From NCBI RefSeq assembly GCF_000971335.1, contig NZ_JZJL01000021.1, positions 1 to 64,000 on the forward strand: a stretch of DNA of 64,000 nt, written 5' to 3'. The DNA is from Chromobacterium vaccinii (GTDB lineage Bacteria > Pseudomonadota > Gammaproteobacteria > Burkholderiales > Chromobacteriaceae). The notes beneath the pieces were generated by a model, which saw only the letters and a list, made by a program, of their open reading frames with translations, did no database searches and had not been told where the DNA came from. Both the position numbers and the translations under genes were made by a program. This document shows, piece by piece, positions 46,685-54,625 of the stretch; the stretch's first letter is position 1; each line of letters starts with the position of its first letter.

Positions 46685-47600
46685 CTACTTCAATGATGCG
46701 GCGCTGACTCACAAGTTTCTGGGAACCAAGCCAGACCTGTCCCTGCCAATTTCCATTCAGATGAATATGCCGCCGATGATGTATGCGATGCTGCCGCCGC
46801 AAATCTCCCCGAAAGAAAGGGAAGCTCGCCGCGCCATCATCAAGGATTTACTGGCCCACGGCGCGAACCCCAACGTCAAGACCGCGGATGACGGCACCAC
46901 AGCCTTGATGGCGACCGGCGGCGTGGTGCAGGTATATCCGCCGGATCTGGAAAACGCCAAAGCCCTGCTGCAGGCAGGCGCGGATGCCAATGCTCGCAAT
47001 CAGTATGGGGACTGGCCGCTGACATCGATGGGTGCCAGCAATCTCGGCATCGTCAAACTGATGCTGGAAGCCAAAGTGGACGTGAAAAAGCCGAACGGCA
47101 ATGGCCAAAACGCCATGCACTTCGTCTGCACCCGCTATTTCAAGACGCGCGCCAACACGACGGACCCGGATGCTGAAGAACGCATCGCCCTATTGAAGCA
47201 AGCCGGCCTGGACATCAATGGCATGCCGGAGCAACAAGGTTTGTCGACATTTGGCAATCCGCTGTACACCGCACTGCAAGAAAAGAACCCGGACTGCGTG
47301 CAGGCTCTGCTCAAGCAAGGCGCGTCACCCGATGCGCCGGCGGTACGCGATCTGTACGGCAATACCCACACGCTGAGGGAATGGCTGAAAGCCGAAGGCA
47401 AGGACTTCCTGAAGAACAACACCATCCCCGCTAGCCTACGCAAGCAACTGCTGCAAGCCCTCTCTGCGCCGTTCGCCATTCCCGCGGGCGGCGTCCCACT
47501 GCCTATTCTCAAGCCCAATACAGCATCCCAGTCGCCCCTGGCTGACATTCAAAGCCTGACCCAGAGCAATGCGGTATGCCGAATACAAGCTGGACAATGA
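46666..47600 (+). pseudogene. 5'-truncated ankyrin-repeat gene
   Basis: Downstream of the broken Rhs core an open frame of ~310 codons carries ankyrin-like repeats: IIKDLLAHGANPNVKTADDGTTALM, KALLQAGADANARNQYGDWPLT, VKLMLEAKVDVKKPNGNGQNAMHFVC, QALLKQGASPDAPAV. Its original start is lost at the junction; an in-frame ATG at 46761 could still start a shorter protein. GC content is ordinary, unlike the tip genes. Ankyrin proteins are sometimes immunity partners of T6SS effectors, so this may be an orphaned immunity gene. Confidence 0.65.
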
Positions 47601-47731
47601 CGCCTCAAGCATTCACCATCATATCCGATACGATTTGGACCAGCCTTTTGACTTATATCCGCGCCAGCGGAGTCTAGGCGCATCACCGTCTTAACTCTCA
47701 GCACATCGCGCGTCCTGGAGAAGCATAGAAG

Positions 47732-48649
47732 ATGACTCCCCCACAGTTCATCGCCTTTGGCGAAGCCCTGACCGATTTCATCCGCGTGGACAGCGACACC
47801 TGGCAGTCCCGCCCGGGCGGCGCCGGCTGGAATGTGGCCAGGGTGGTGGGCAGGCTGGGAGTGGGCGCCGCATTCGCTGGCGCGGTCAGCGACGATCTGC
47901 TGGGCCGGCAGTTGCTGGAAGCCTCCGCCGCGGCCGGTCTGGACACCCGCTTCATCCAGCCCTTGCCTTATCCGCCGCTACTGGCGATGGTGCCGTGCAG
48001 CCAGCCGCCATCGTATTTTTTCGTCGGCGACAATAGCGCCGACCTGCATTTCGACCCGGCCCGGCTGCCGCCGGACGGGCTGGACGCGCTACGCATCGCC
48101 TACTTCGGCAGCATCAGCCTGGCCAGGCCGCCGCTGGCCGACCGGCTGCTGGCGCTGGCGCATGAATTGGCCGCGCGCGGCGTAGCCATTGCTTTCGACC
48201 CCAATATGCGCAGCGCGATGAGCGAAGCCGGCTACCGCCGCCGCTTCGAAGCGCTGGCTGGCCTGGCCAGCTACATCAAGGTTTCGGATGAGGATCTGCA
48301 GCAGCTGTTTCCCGCGCTGGATCAAACCCATGCGCTGGAAGCGCTGCGCCGCATCGCGCCCAAGGCAAACATTCTGTTCACCCGCGGCGCGGACGGCATG
48401 AGCTTAATTGGCCCGGACGGCGTACAGGAACAGCCGGCGCTGCCCGCCGCTGTGTCGGACACCATAGGCTGCGGCGACGCCTCCATCGGCGGCCTGATCG
48501 CCAGCCTGCTGAAACACCCGGCCCGAGCGATGGCGGAACATCTGCGTTTCGCCGCCGCCACGGCCGCCTGCACCGCCGGCCATGCGGGCGCTTACGCGCC
48601 GGATGAGACGATGGTGAACGCGAAGCTGGCGCTGCCGTCGGCCGCCTGA
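47732..48649 (+). CDS. PfkB-family carbohydrate kinase (fructokinase-like)
   Basis: A 305-aa sugar kinase. It starts MTPPQFIAFGEALTDFIRVD and has the ribokinase-fold landmarks: the substrate-binding GGAGWNVARVVGRLG, FDPNMRSAM, ILFTRGADGMSLI, and the C-terminal ATP/catalytic motif DTIGCGDASIGGLIASL, where GCGD replaces the more common GAGD; the Asp is the catalytic base. The best guess is fructokinase, but other keto-sugars or nucleosides are possible. No transport or hydrolase genes adjoin it, so the pathway is unclear. Confidence 0.85.
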   Translation: MTPPQFIAFGEALTDFIRVDSDTWQSRPGGAGWNVARVVGRLGVGAAFAGAVSDDLLGRQLLEASAAAGLDTRFIQPLPYPPLLAMVPCSQPPSYFFVGDNSADLHFDPARLPPDGLDALRIAYFGSISLARPPLADRLLALAHELAARGVAIAFDPNMRSAMSEAGYRRRFEALAGLASYIKVSDEDLQQLFPALDQTHALEALRRIAPKANILFTRGADGMSLIGPDGVQEQPALPAAVSDTIGCGDASIGGLIASLLKHPARAMAEHLRFAAATAACTAGHAGAYAPDETMVNAKLALPSAA

Positions 48650-48717
48650 TCCATATCGAATCCCTGCCGGGATGGCGCTACAATCGCGTCATCCCGCCCT
48701 GCTTCAAGGTAAGCCCC

Positions 48718-49227
48718 ATGACCACTGCCGCCTGCCACGGCCTGATCGATACCCGTTTCGGCCCGGTGGCCGCCTGGCTGGACATCCGCGGCGCGCTGCT
48801 GCGCTTGCTGTTCAACCCCACGCCCGAGCAGCTGGCCGCTCACGCCTGCCCGCGCGACGACGCGGCGCTGGCCGAGGTGGCGCGCCAGTTGGCGGAATAC
48901 CAGGCTGGAGATCGCCAAACCTTCGATCTGCCGCTGGCGCCGCAAGGCACGGCGTTCCAGCAGCAGGTATGGGCGGCGCTGCGCGAGATCCCCTATGGCC
49001 ATACCGTCAGCTACGGCGAGCTGGCGCGCGCCCTGGGCAACCCGGACGGCGCGCGGGCCGTGGGCCGGGCCAACGCCACCAATCCCATCGCGCTGATCGT
49101 GCCCTGCCACCGGGTATTGGGCACGGACGGCAGCCTCACCGGCTACGCCGGCGGCCTGCCGCTGAAGGCCGCGTTGCTGCGTTTCGAGCTGGAGCGCAGC
49201 GCGCCGCCGGGGCTGTTCGGCGGATAG
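48718..49227 (+). CDS. ogt: Methylated-DNA--protein-cysteine methyltransferase
   Basis: Repairs O6-methylguanine by taking the alkyl group onto its own cysteine. The 169-aa length is usual for Ogt. The C-terminal catalytic domain shows GTAFQQQVWAALREIPYGHTVSYGELA, RAVGRANATNPIALIVPCHRVLG (the PCHRV active-site cysteine) and SLTGYAGGLPLKAALLRFE. The N-terminal domain is short. It probably stands alone; a DUF1176 gene follows on the same strand after 77 bases. Confidence 0.95.
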   Translation: MTTAACHGLIDTRFGPVAAWLDIRGALLRLLFNPTPEQLAAHACPRDDAALAEVARQLAEYQAGDRQTFDLPLAPQGTAFQQQVWAALREIPYGHTVSYGELARALGNPDGARAVGRANATNPIALIVPCHRVLGTDGSLTGYAGGLPLKAALLRFELERSAPPGLFGG

Positions 49228-49304
49228 CCCGCGTTCTGCGTCAAACGACACGCCGCCGCAAGTCCCGCCGCCATCATCCAGGCAATGCAAAACAAGGAAC
49301 CCGC

Positions 49305-50303
49305 ATGAAACGCACCCTGCTCGCTTCCGCGCTGCTGGCGCTGGCCCTGCCCGCCTCGGCCAAGGTTTACCAATTCAAGGACTGGGCCGTCGCCTGCGAC
49401 AATGTCCGCCGCTGCCAGGCCAACGGCGCCCAGGCCGAGGACGGCGACAATCCGGTCAGCCTGCTGTTGACCCGAGAAGCCGGCCCCGGCGGCAAACTGA
49501 ACGCTCAGCTGGATGTGGCCGATCCGGACGACGGCAAGGTAGGCAAACTGACGCTGCGGGTGGGCAAGCTCAAGTGGGCCAATATCGGCCCCGAGCAGGT
49601 TTTCAGCCCCGCGCAGACCGCGCAGCTGCTGGCCGCCATGCTGGATGCCGACGCAGTGGCGCTGGCCGACGGCAAGCATCAATGGACGCTGTCGCTGGCC
49701 GGCCTGAAAGCCGCGCTGCTGAAAATGGACGATCTGCAGGGCCGGATAGGCACTCCGGGCGCGCTGGTGAAGAAAGGCGGCAAGCCGGAATCCGCAGTGC
49801 CGGCCCCACAGGCTCCGCCGTTGCTGGTTCCGCAGCAGCCGCCCGCCGCCAAGCCTGGCGATCAGGCCTTGCTGCCCGCCATACTCAAGCAACTGCGCGC
49901 CGCCAACAAGGAATGCTGGAACGAGCTGCCGGATGAAGAGCACCCCGATACCGGGCTGTACCGGCTGAGCGCCAACCAGGTGCTGGCGCTGCGCGAATGC
50001 GGCCGCGGCGCCTATCAGGGGGACTACAAGGTTTGGGTCAGCGGCGACGCTCCGCCCTTCCGCCCGCGCGAAATCAAGCTGCGCGGCGAAGACGGCAAGG
50101 AAACCTTCCTGATGAGCGCCGTCTTCGACAAGGGCGTGCTGTCCAGCTACGCCAAGGGCCGCGGCATCGGCGATTGCGGCGGCGGCGCCAGCTGGGCCTG
50201 GACCGGCAAGGATTTCCAGCTGATGTCGGCTCAAGAAGCGCCGCAATGCCGCGGCATTCCCGGCGGCGTGTCGCTGCGCACCTGGGTCACCCGGCAAAAA
50301 TAA
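49305..50303 (+). CDS. DUF1176-family secreted protein
   Basis: A 332-aa exported protein. MKRTLLASALLALALPASAKVYQFKDWAVACDNVRRCQA is a typical signal peptide (cleavage near residue 19) followed by the DUF1176 opening with its cysteine pair. A second cysteine-bearing part (NKECWNELPDEEHPDTGLYRL, LRECGRGAYQGDYKVW) and GRGIGDCGGGASWAWTG complete the domain. The ATG at 49305 has AAGGA upstream. DUF1176 proteins are periplasmic and of unknown function. Confidence 0.85.
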   Translation: MKRTLLASALLALALPASAKVYQFKDWAVACDNVRRCQANGAQAEDGDNPVSLLLTREAGPGGKLNAQLDVADPDDGKVGKLTLRVGKLKWANIGPEQVFSPAQTAQLLAAMLDADAVALADGKHQWTLSLAGLKAALLKMDDLQGRIGTPGALVKKGGKPESAVPAPQAPPLLVPQQPPAAKPGDQALLPAILKQLRAANKECWNELPDEEHPDTGLYRLSANQVLALRECGRGAYQGDYKVWVSGDAPPFRPREIKLRGEDGKETFLMSAVFDKGVLSSYAKGRGIGDCGGGASWAWTGKDFQLMSAQEAPQCRGIPGGVSLRTWVTRQK

Positions 50304-50706
50304 GGCTGCGCGGAAACCCGTACAGAACAGCGGAAGCGGCGGAACGGATAAATAGTGTGTGCACACACCACCGCTGTTTCCAAGGCTGCCTTACCAGACA
50401 GAGTTGATTTCATGCAGGTTTTCAGACGCTAGCGGCCCGCCACCGCGCTGGCTTATACTGCGAAATCTTCCACTCCTCTTACGTAAAGAAAGGAGGTAAA
50501 TATGGTTTTCTCTGCGCGCCCATTCATGCTGGCTCGCCTGTACGGCACATTTGAACGCTCTTGCCTGCCATCCATCGCGCTGCGATAAGCGGGTTCGAGC
50601 AAAGCCACACTCCCATCCTTCAGAGTCCTTTCTCGACTCATCCCCGTTGTCGCCAGCGCTCCTGTTGACAGGGACGGCCACGTCCCGAGCAAGCGAGAGC
50701 ACAAGC
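50304..50706 (+). promoter_or_regulatory. Leader region of the ABC-F gene
   Basis: 403 bases containing, in order, a 14-bp perfect palindrome (GTGTGTG/CACACAC, 50355-50368), a -10-like TATACT at 50454-50459, a near-consensus ribosome binding site AAGGAGGT with a 28-codon ORF (50502-50588), and a GGGACG/CGTCCC hairpin (50671-50686) shortly before the ABC-F start. AGAAAGG at 50487-50493, next to the leader ribosome binding site, is complementary to CCTTTCT at 50627-50633. The arrangement is what translation-attenuated antibiotic-response genes look like; no transcript data support it. Confidence 0.5.
50502..50588 (+). CDS. 28-residue leader peptide upstream of the ABC-F gene
   Basis: A very short ORF starting MVFSARPFMLARLYG and ending SIALR, preceded by AAGGAGGTAAAT, the best ribosome binding site in the region. 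It ends 118 bases before the ABC-F start. Leaders of this size control macrolide, lincosamide and chloramphenicol resistance genes and several ARE-type ABC-F genes by drug-induced ribosome stalling. The peptide contains four Arg, two of them in the motifs ARP and LAR, and no known stalling motif such as RLR that I can assign. Confidence 0.55.
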   Translation: MVFSARPFMLARLYGTFERSCLPSIALR

Positions 50707-52419
50707 ATGACAACCCTGATTTCCGCATTGTCCATTCAACTGGACGCCGGCCACGGCCCGCTGTTCCAGGATCTATCCTTCACCGTAAAACTGGGCGACC
50801 GCATCGGCCTGATCGGCCACAACGGCTGCGGCAAGAGCACGCTGCTGAAACTGCTGTCCGGCCAGCTGGAACCCAATAGCGGGGAGATTCAATACGCGTC
50901 CGCCTGCCGGCTGCAGCATGTCGAACAACACCTGCCCGAGCGGCTGTACGCGCTGAGCGCGCGCCAGGCCTTGCTGGAGGCGGTGGAGCCGGACCAGCAT
51001 TGGCGGGCGGACAGCCTGCTGGCCGAGCTGGAGCTGGAAGCCCAGGCCGACACGCCGGTCTCCGGCCTCAGCGGCGGCCAGCACACCCGGCTGCTGCTGG
51101 GACGCGCCGTGCTGCGCCAGCCCAATCTGCTGCTGCTGGACGAGCCCAGCAACCACCTGGACCTGCCGTCGCTGCTATGGCTGGAGGACTTCCTCTCCCG
51201 CTGGCCGGGCGGCTTCATCCTGGTATCGCACGACGCCAGGCTGCTGGACCGCGCCACCCGCCACAGCTGGGTGATGCGCGACGCGCGGCTGTACCGTTTC
51301 GAGCTGCCGTGCAGCCAGGCGCTGGCCGAACTGGCCGAAACCGACGAAGCCTCGCGCGCGCGCCATGCCGGCGAGCAGAAGGAGATAGACCGCCTCGCCG
51401 CCAGCAGCAAGCGGCTGGCGATCTGGGGCCGCGAGCACGACAACGAAAAACTGGTGCGCAAGGCCAAGTCGATGGAGAAGCGCATCGACAGGCTGAAGGA
51501 CGAGCAGACTTTCGTCAGCCGCGGCAGCCCATGGCGGCTCAGCCTGCAAGGCCAGGCGCTGTCGGCCGACAGCCTGCTGGCTTTCGAGTCGCTGCCGGTG
51601 TCGGCCGCGCCCGGCCTGCCGGCGCTGTTCGCCGCCGCCGAGCTGTGGCTGCGGCCCGGCGACCGGGTGGCGCTGTTGGGCGCCAACGGCGCCGGCAAGT
51701 CATCGCTGCTGCGCCAGTGCTGGGCAGACCTTCAGGCCGGCGAGCCGCGCGCCGGCTGGCGCTGGCATCCGGCGGCCAGCATCGCCTATTACGACCAGTC
51801 GCTGCGGCAGCTGGCCGACGAGGCGACGCTGATCGACGCGCTCTATCCGCTGGCGCCATTGCCGGAAGCGGCGCGCCGGCACGCGCTGATCGCCGCCGGC
51901 TTCGCCTATGCCCGGCACGACCAGAAAGTCAGCGCCCTCAGCGGCGGCGAACGCGCGCGGCTGCTGTTTCTGGCCTTGTCGCTGGCCAGCCACCATTTGC
52001 TGTGGCTGGACGAGCCGACCAACCACCTCGATCTGGACGGCAAGCGCGAGCTGGCCGGCGCGCTGGCGGCCTTCCCCGGCGGCGCGTTGCTGGTCTCGCA
52101 CGACCGCGAGCTGATCGAAGCCGCGTGCAACCGCTTCTGGGTGCTGGACGACGGCCGGCTGCGAGAATGGCCGGACGCGGACAGCGCCTACGCCGCGCTG
52201 TTCACCGCGTCCGCCGGCTCCTCCGAGCGGCCGGCCCCGGCATCCGACGCGCCCGCGCCGGCGGAGCCAAGCGGCGAGGACGCGCAATGGCAGCGACTGT
52301 GCGAACTGGAAGCGCTGCTGGCGGCTGACCTTGCCCGCAAGCCCAAGCATCAGAAGCCGCAGCTGCAGCAGGCATGGCGCGGCGAAATGCAGGCGCTTGA
52401 ACAAGCGCTAGGCCTGTAA
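50707..52419 (+). CDS. ABC-F family ATPase, possible ribosome-protection type
   Basis: A 570-aa soluble protein with two ATP-binding cassettes and no membrane domain; ABC-F proteins act on the ribosome (translation factors or antibiotic protection). The ATG at 50707 begins MTTLISALSIQLDAGHGPLFQDLSF. Cassette 1 has GHNGCGKST and LSGGQHTRLLLG, and LLLDEPSNHLDLPS; the linker (about 215-310) is Lys/Arg-rich (SKRLAIWGREHDNEKLVRKAKSMEKRIDRLK); cassette 2 has GANGAGKSS, LSGGERARLLFL and LWLDEPTNHLDLDGK. The C-terminus is a short acidic/helical tail (LAADLARKPKHQKPQLQQAW). It differs from EttA in lacking the clear arm signature; the upstream leader supports a protection role. Confidence 0.85.
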   Translation: MTTLISALSIQLDAGHGPLFQDLSFTVKLGDRIGLIGHNGCGKSTLLKLLSGQLEPNSGEIQYASACRLQHVEQHLPERLYALSARQALLEAVEPDQHWRADSLLAELELEAQADTPVSGLSGGQHTRLLLGRAVLRQPNLLLLDEPSNHLDLPSLLWLEDFLSRWPGGFILVSHDARLLDRATRHSWVMRDARLYRFELPCSQALAELAETDEASRARHAGEQKEIDRLAASSKRLAIWGREHDNEKLVRKAKSMEKRIDRLKDEQTFVSRGSPWRLSLQGQALSADSLLAFESLPVSAAPGLPALFAAAELWLRPGDRVALLGANGAGKSSLLRQCWADLQAGEPRAGWRWHPAASIAYYDQSLRQLADEATLIDALYPLAPLPEAARRHALIAAGFAYARHDQKVSALSGGERARLLFLALSLASHHLLWLDEPTNHLDLDGKRELAGALAAFPGGALLVSHDRELIEAACNRFWVLDDGRLREWPDADSAYAALFTASAGSSERPAPASDAPAPAEPSGEDAQWQRLCELEALLAADLARKPKHQKPQLQQAWRGEMQALEQALGL

Positions 52420-52424
52420 CACCC

Positions 52425-52462
52425 TCCCCCGGAAGCCATGCGGCGTTCCGGGGGATTTTTCC
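52425..52462 (+). terminator. Intrinsic terminator after the ABC-F gene
   Basis: TCCCCCGGAA (52425-52434) and TTCCGGGGGA (52446-52455) form a perfect 10-bp stem with an 11-base loop and a TTTTT tail. Confidence 0.92.
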
Positions 52463-52597
52463 TCCCGGCCAAACCAGCCGCGTTTCATCCGCGCCAGACG
52501 CGTTTCATCCCACGCTTTCGGCAGTCTGTCGCATGTCGATATCATCCCCTGCGGCCCTCTCCTACAGTCACATCACAAACCAAACAGGAGAAACGCC

Positions 52598-52870
52598 ATG
52601 AACTACTTCGACACCGCCGCGCTGTTGGACGCTCTGATCCAGCTCTGCCATCATATCCCGTCGTACTGGCTGCAATTGACGGACTGGGCGGGCAATATGG
52701 ACTGGGGCCATCTCGTCCTGTCCGCGCTGCTGACCATCCTGGCCGTCAACGCCGTGATCGTGCCCGCGGCGCTGGTCTGGCTGTCGCTGGACTTCACGCA
52801 GCCCAAGCGGCTGCTCCGCCAGGCCCATTTCAAGATTCCGTCGCAGCGCAAAGAGGTGAAGCATGGATAA
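52598..52870 (+). CDS. Small membrane protein heading the LytS/LytTR operon
   Basis: A 90-aa protein with one strong hydrophobic helix (LVLSALLTILAVNAVIVPAALVWLSL, about residues 39-64) and a weaker one near the N-terminus, ending in a basic tail (KRLLRQAHFKIPSQRKEVKHG). AACAGGAGAAACGCC precedes the ATG. It overlaps the following sensor kinase gene by 8 bases, so the two are coupled. No family is recognised; a role as a membrane partner or regulator of the kinase is inferred from position. Confidence 0.68.
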   Translation: MNYFDTAALLDALIQLCHHIPSYWLQLTDWAGNMDWGHLVLSALLTILAVNAVIVPAALVWLSLDFTQPKRLLRQAHFKIPSQRKEVKHG

Positions 52871-53771
52871 TCACAACCGCCCGGCGATGAGCCAGGACCA
52901 CGCCGGCGCGATTCTGCAAACCGTAGAGCGAGTCTGGTGGAGCTTCGTCGACAAGGTGGCGCGGCTGGGGTGGGGCCGGCTGGCGCTGGCCTCCCTGCTG
53001 GCGATGATCCTCGGCGGCATTCTGCAGCTGCACATGCTGGCGCTGACGCTGGTGCTGGTGTCTATCCTGGTGAAGATACTCGCCGGCGGCAAATACCAGG
53101 CCGAGCGCGCCGCCGACCAGGCCATCGCCCGCAGCGAGGAGGCCGAGCAGCAGGCCGAGCTGGAGACGCTGCAGCGCCAGCTGGCCGAAGCGCGGATGGG
53201 CGCGCTGCAGGCGCAGATCGAGCCGCATTTCCTGTTCAACACCCTGTCATCGGTGTGCCAGCTGATGGAGGAATCGCCGGTCAAGGCGCTGTCCATGCAG
53301 AAAGCGCTGATCCGCTACCTGCGCTCCTCGTTGCCGGAATGGCGCGACTCGCCCGGCGAAACCAGCCTCGGCCAGCAACTGGAGCTGTCGCGCGCCTATC
53401 TGGAAATCATGCAGTTGCGGATGGAAGACCGGCTGCAGGTCCGGCTCAAAGTGCCCGAATCGCTGCTGGCCGCCCGCTTCCCGGTGATGATGCTGCAAAC
53501 GCTGGTGGAGAACGCCATCAAGCACGGCCTGGAGCCCAAGGCCGAGGGCGGATCCATCGAGGTGGGCGCCAAGGTGCTGGACGGCAGGCTCCGGCTGGAA
53601 GTGCGCGACGACGGCGCCGGCTTCCCGGAACAGCCCGGCCAGGGCATGGGTCTCGCCAATATCCGCGAGCGGCTGGCCATGCTGTACGGACCGCAGGCCG
53701 AGCTGGCGCTGGAAGCGCCCGAGTCCGGCGGCACCCGCGCCACCATCGTCCTGCCCTTTGCCCTGAGCTGA
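52863..53771 (+). CDS. LytS/AlgZ-type sensor histidine kinase
   Basis: A 302-aa histidine kinase with two membrane helices near the N-terminus (GWGRLALASLLAMILGGILQLHMLALTLVLVSILVKIL, about residues 36-74), a coiled-coil stretch rich in Glu/Arg (ERAADQAIARSEEAEQQAELETLQRQ), the His_kinase box EPHFLFNTL (His near residue 121) and a HATPase region with N-box LVENAIKHGLEPKAEGG and G-box GAGFPEQPGQGMGLANIRERL. No extracytoplasmic sensing domain is visible, so signal reception may occur in the membrane or through the upstream small protein. It pairs with the LytTR regulator that follows 9 bases later. Confidence 0.88.
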   Translation: MDNHNRPAMSQDHAGAILQTVERVWWSFVDKVARLGWGRLALASLLAMILGGILQLHMLALTLVLVSILVKILAGGKYQAERAADQAIARSEEAEQQAELETLQRQLAEARMGALQAQIEPHFLFNTLSSVCQLMEESPVKALSMQKALIRYLRSSLPEWRDSPGETSLGQQLELSRAYLEIMQLRMEDRLQVRLKVPESLLAARFPVMMLQTLVENAIKHGLEPKAEGGSIEVGAKVLDGRLRLEVRDDGAGFPEQPGQGMGLANIRERLAMLYGPQAELALEAPESGGTRATIVLPFALS

Positions 53772-53780
53772 AAGGAAACC

Positions 53781-54530
53781 ATGAGCACGCTGACCGCCCT
53801 GATCGCCGACGACGAGCGCCTGATGCGCGAACAATTGCGCGCCGCGCTGGAACGGGTCTGGCCGGAACTGGAAATCGTCGCCGAAGCCCGCGACGGCGGG
53901 CAGGCGGTGGAACTGGCGCGCGAACATCAACCCGATCTGGCCTTCCTGGACATCACCATGCCGGTGCAAAGCGGCATCGCCGCGGCGATGGAGCTGGATG
54001 GCCTGTGCCCAGTGGTGTTTGTCACCGCTTACGACCAATACGCGATCCAGGCTTTCGAGGAAGGCGCCATCGACTACCTGCTCAAGCCGGTGGAGGACGA
54101 CAGGCTGGCGCGCACCCGCCAGCGCTGGCAGCAGCGCGCGCCGGAAGCGGCCGCGCCGGACTGGCAGTCCGCGCTGAAGCAATTGAGCCGTCAACTGGAA
54201 AAACCCGCCCACCTGCGCTGGATACGCGCGTCGGTGGGCAGTTCGATGCGGATGATCGCCACCGAAGAGGTGCTGTTTTTTCAATCCGACGAGAAATACA
54301 CCCGGGTGCAGACCGCGGGCGGCGAGGCGCTGATCCGCATGCCGATCAAGGAACTGCTGCCGCAGCTGGACCCGGACGAATTCTGGCAGGTGCACCGTTC
54401 CACCCTGGTGCGGGTGGCCGCCATCGAACAAGTGCGCCGCGACGAGCGCGGCATGCAGCTGCTGCTGCGCGGCTATCCGCAGCCGCTGGAGGTGAGCCGC
54501 AGCTACGCCCATCTGTTCCAGCGGATGTAG
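53781..54530 (+). CDS. LytTR-family response regulator
   Basis: A 249-aa regulator. The receiver domain (residues ~1-120) has LIADDERLM, phosphoacceptor Asp in LAFLDITMP near residue 56, the conserved Thr in VVFVTAYDQY, and the switch Lys in DYLLKPVED. Residues ~140-249 are a LytTR DNA-binding domain: IRASVGSSMRMIATEEVLFFQSDEKYTRV and EFWQVHRSTLVRVAAIEQV. Such regulators bind direct repeats near promoters of their targets. A strong terminator follows. Confidence 0.92.
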   Translation: MSTLTALIADDERLMREQLRAALERVWPELEIVAEARDGGQAVELAREHQPDLAFLDITMPVQSGIAAAMELDGLCPVVFVTAYDQYAIQAFEEGAIDYLLKPVEDDRLARTRQRWQQRAPEAAAPDWQSALKQLSRQLEKPAHLRWIRASVGSSMRMIATEEVLFFQSDEKYTRVQTAGGEALIRMPIKELLPQLDPDEFWQVHRSTLVRVAAIEQVRRDERGMQLLLRGYPQPLEVSRSYAHLFQRM

Positions 54531-54549
54531 CCAAGTGTTTTCAGAGATG

Positions 54550-54588
54550 AAGGGGATGTCGGCCTCGCCGGCATTCCCTTCTGGTTTT
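54550..54588 (+). terminator. Intrinsic terminator after the LytTR regulator gene
   Basis: A 14-bp stem (54550-54563 with 54567-54580, two G-T wobbles) over a 3-base loop, then CTGGTTTT. It also separates the convergent chemoreceptor. Confidence 0.85.
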
Positions 54589-54625
54589 CCCGCCTCCCGC
54601 CAGCGCGGCGGGGCGAACCGGGTCC

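Noticed and set aside
41641-47600. CRISPR array or tandem DNA repeat as an explanation for the repeats
   Set aside because: The repeated units are hundreds of bases long, protein-coding and Rhs-like, with no short direct repeat and spacer pattern.
50551-50706. Longer ABC-F start using the frame open from 50551
   Set aside because: The extra 52 residues are Ser/Pro/Arg-rich with no conserved feature, and they overlap the leader ORF; MTTLISALSI at 50707 is the usual ABC-F beginning.
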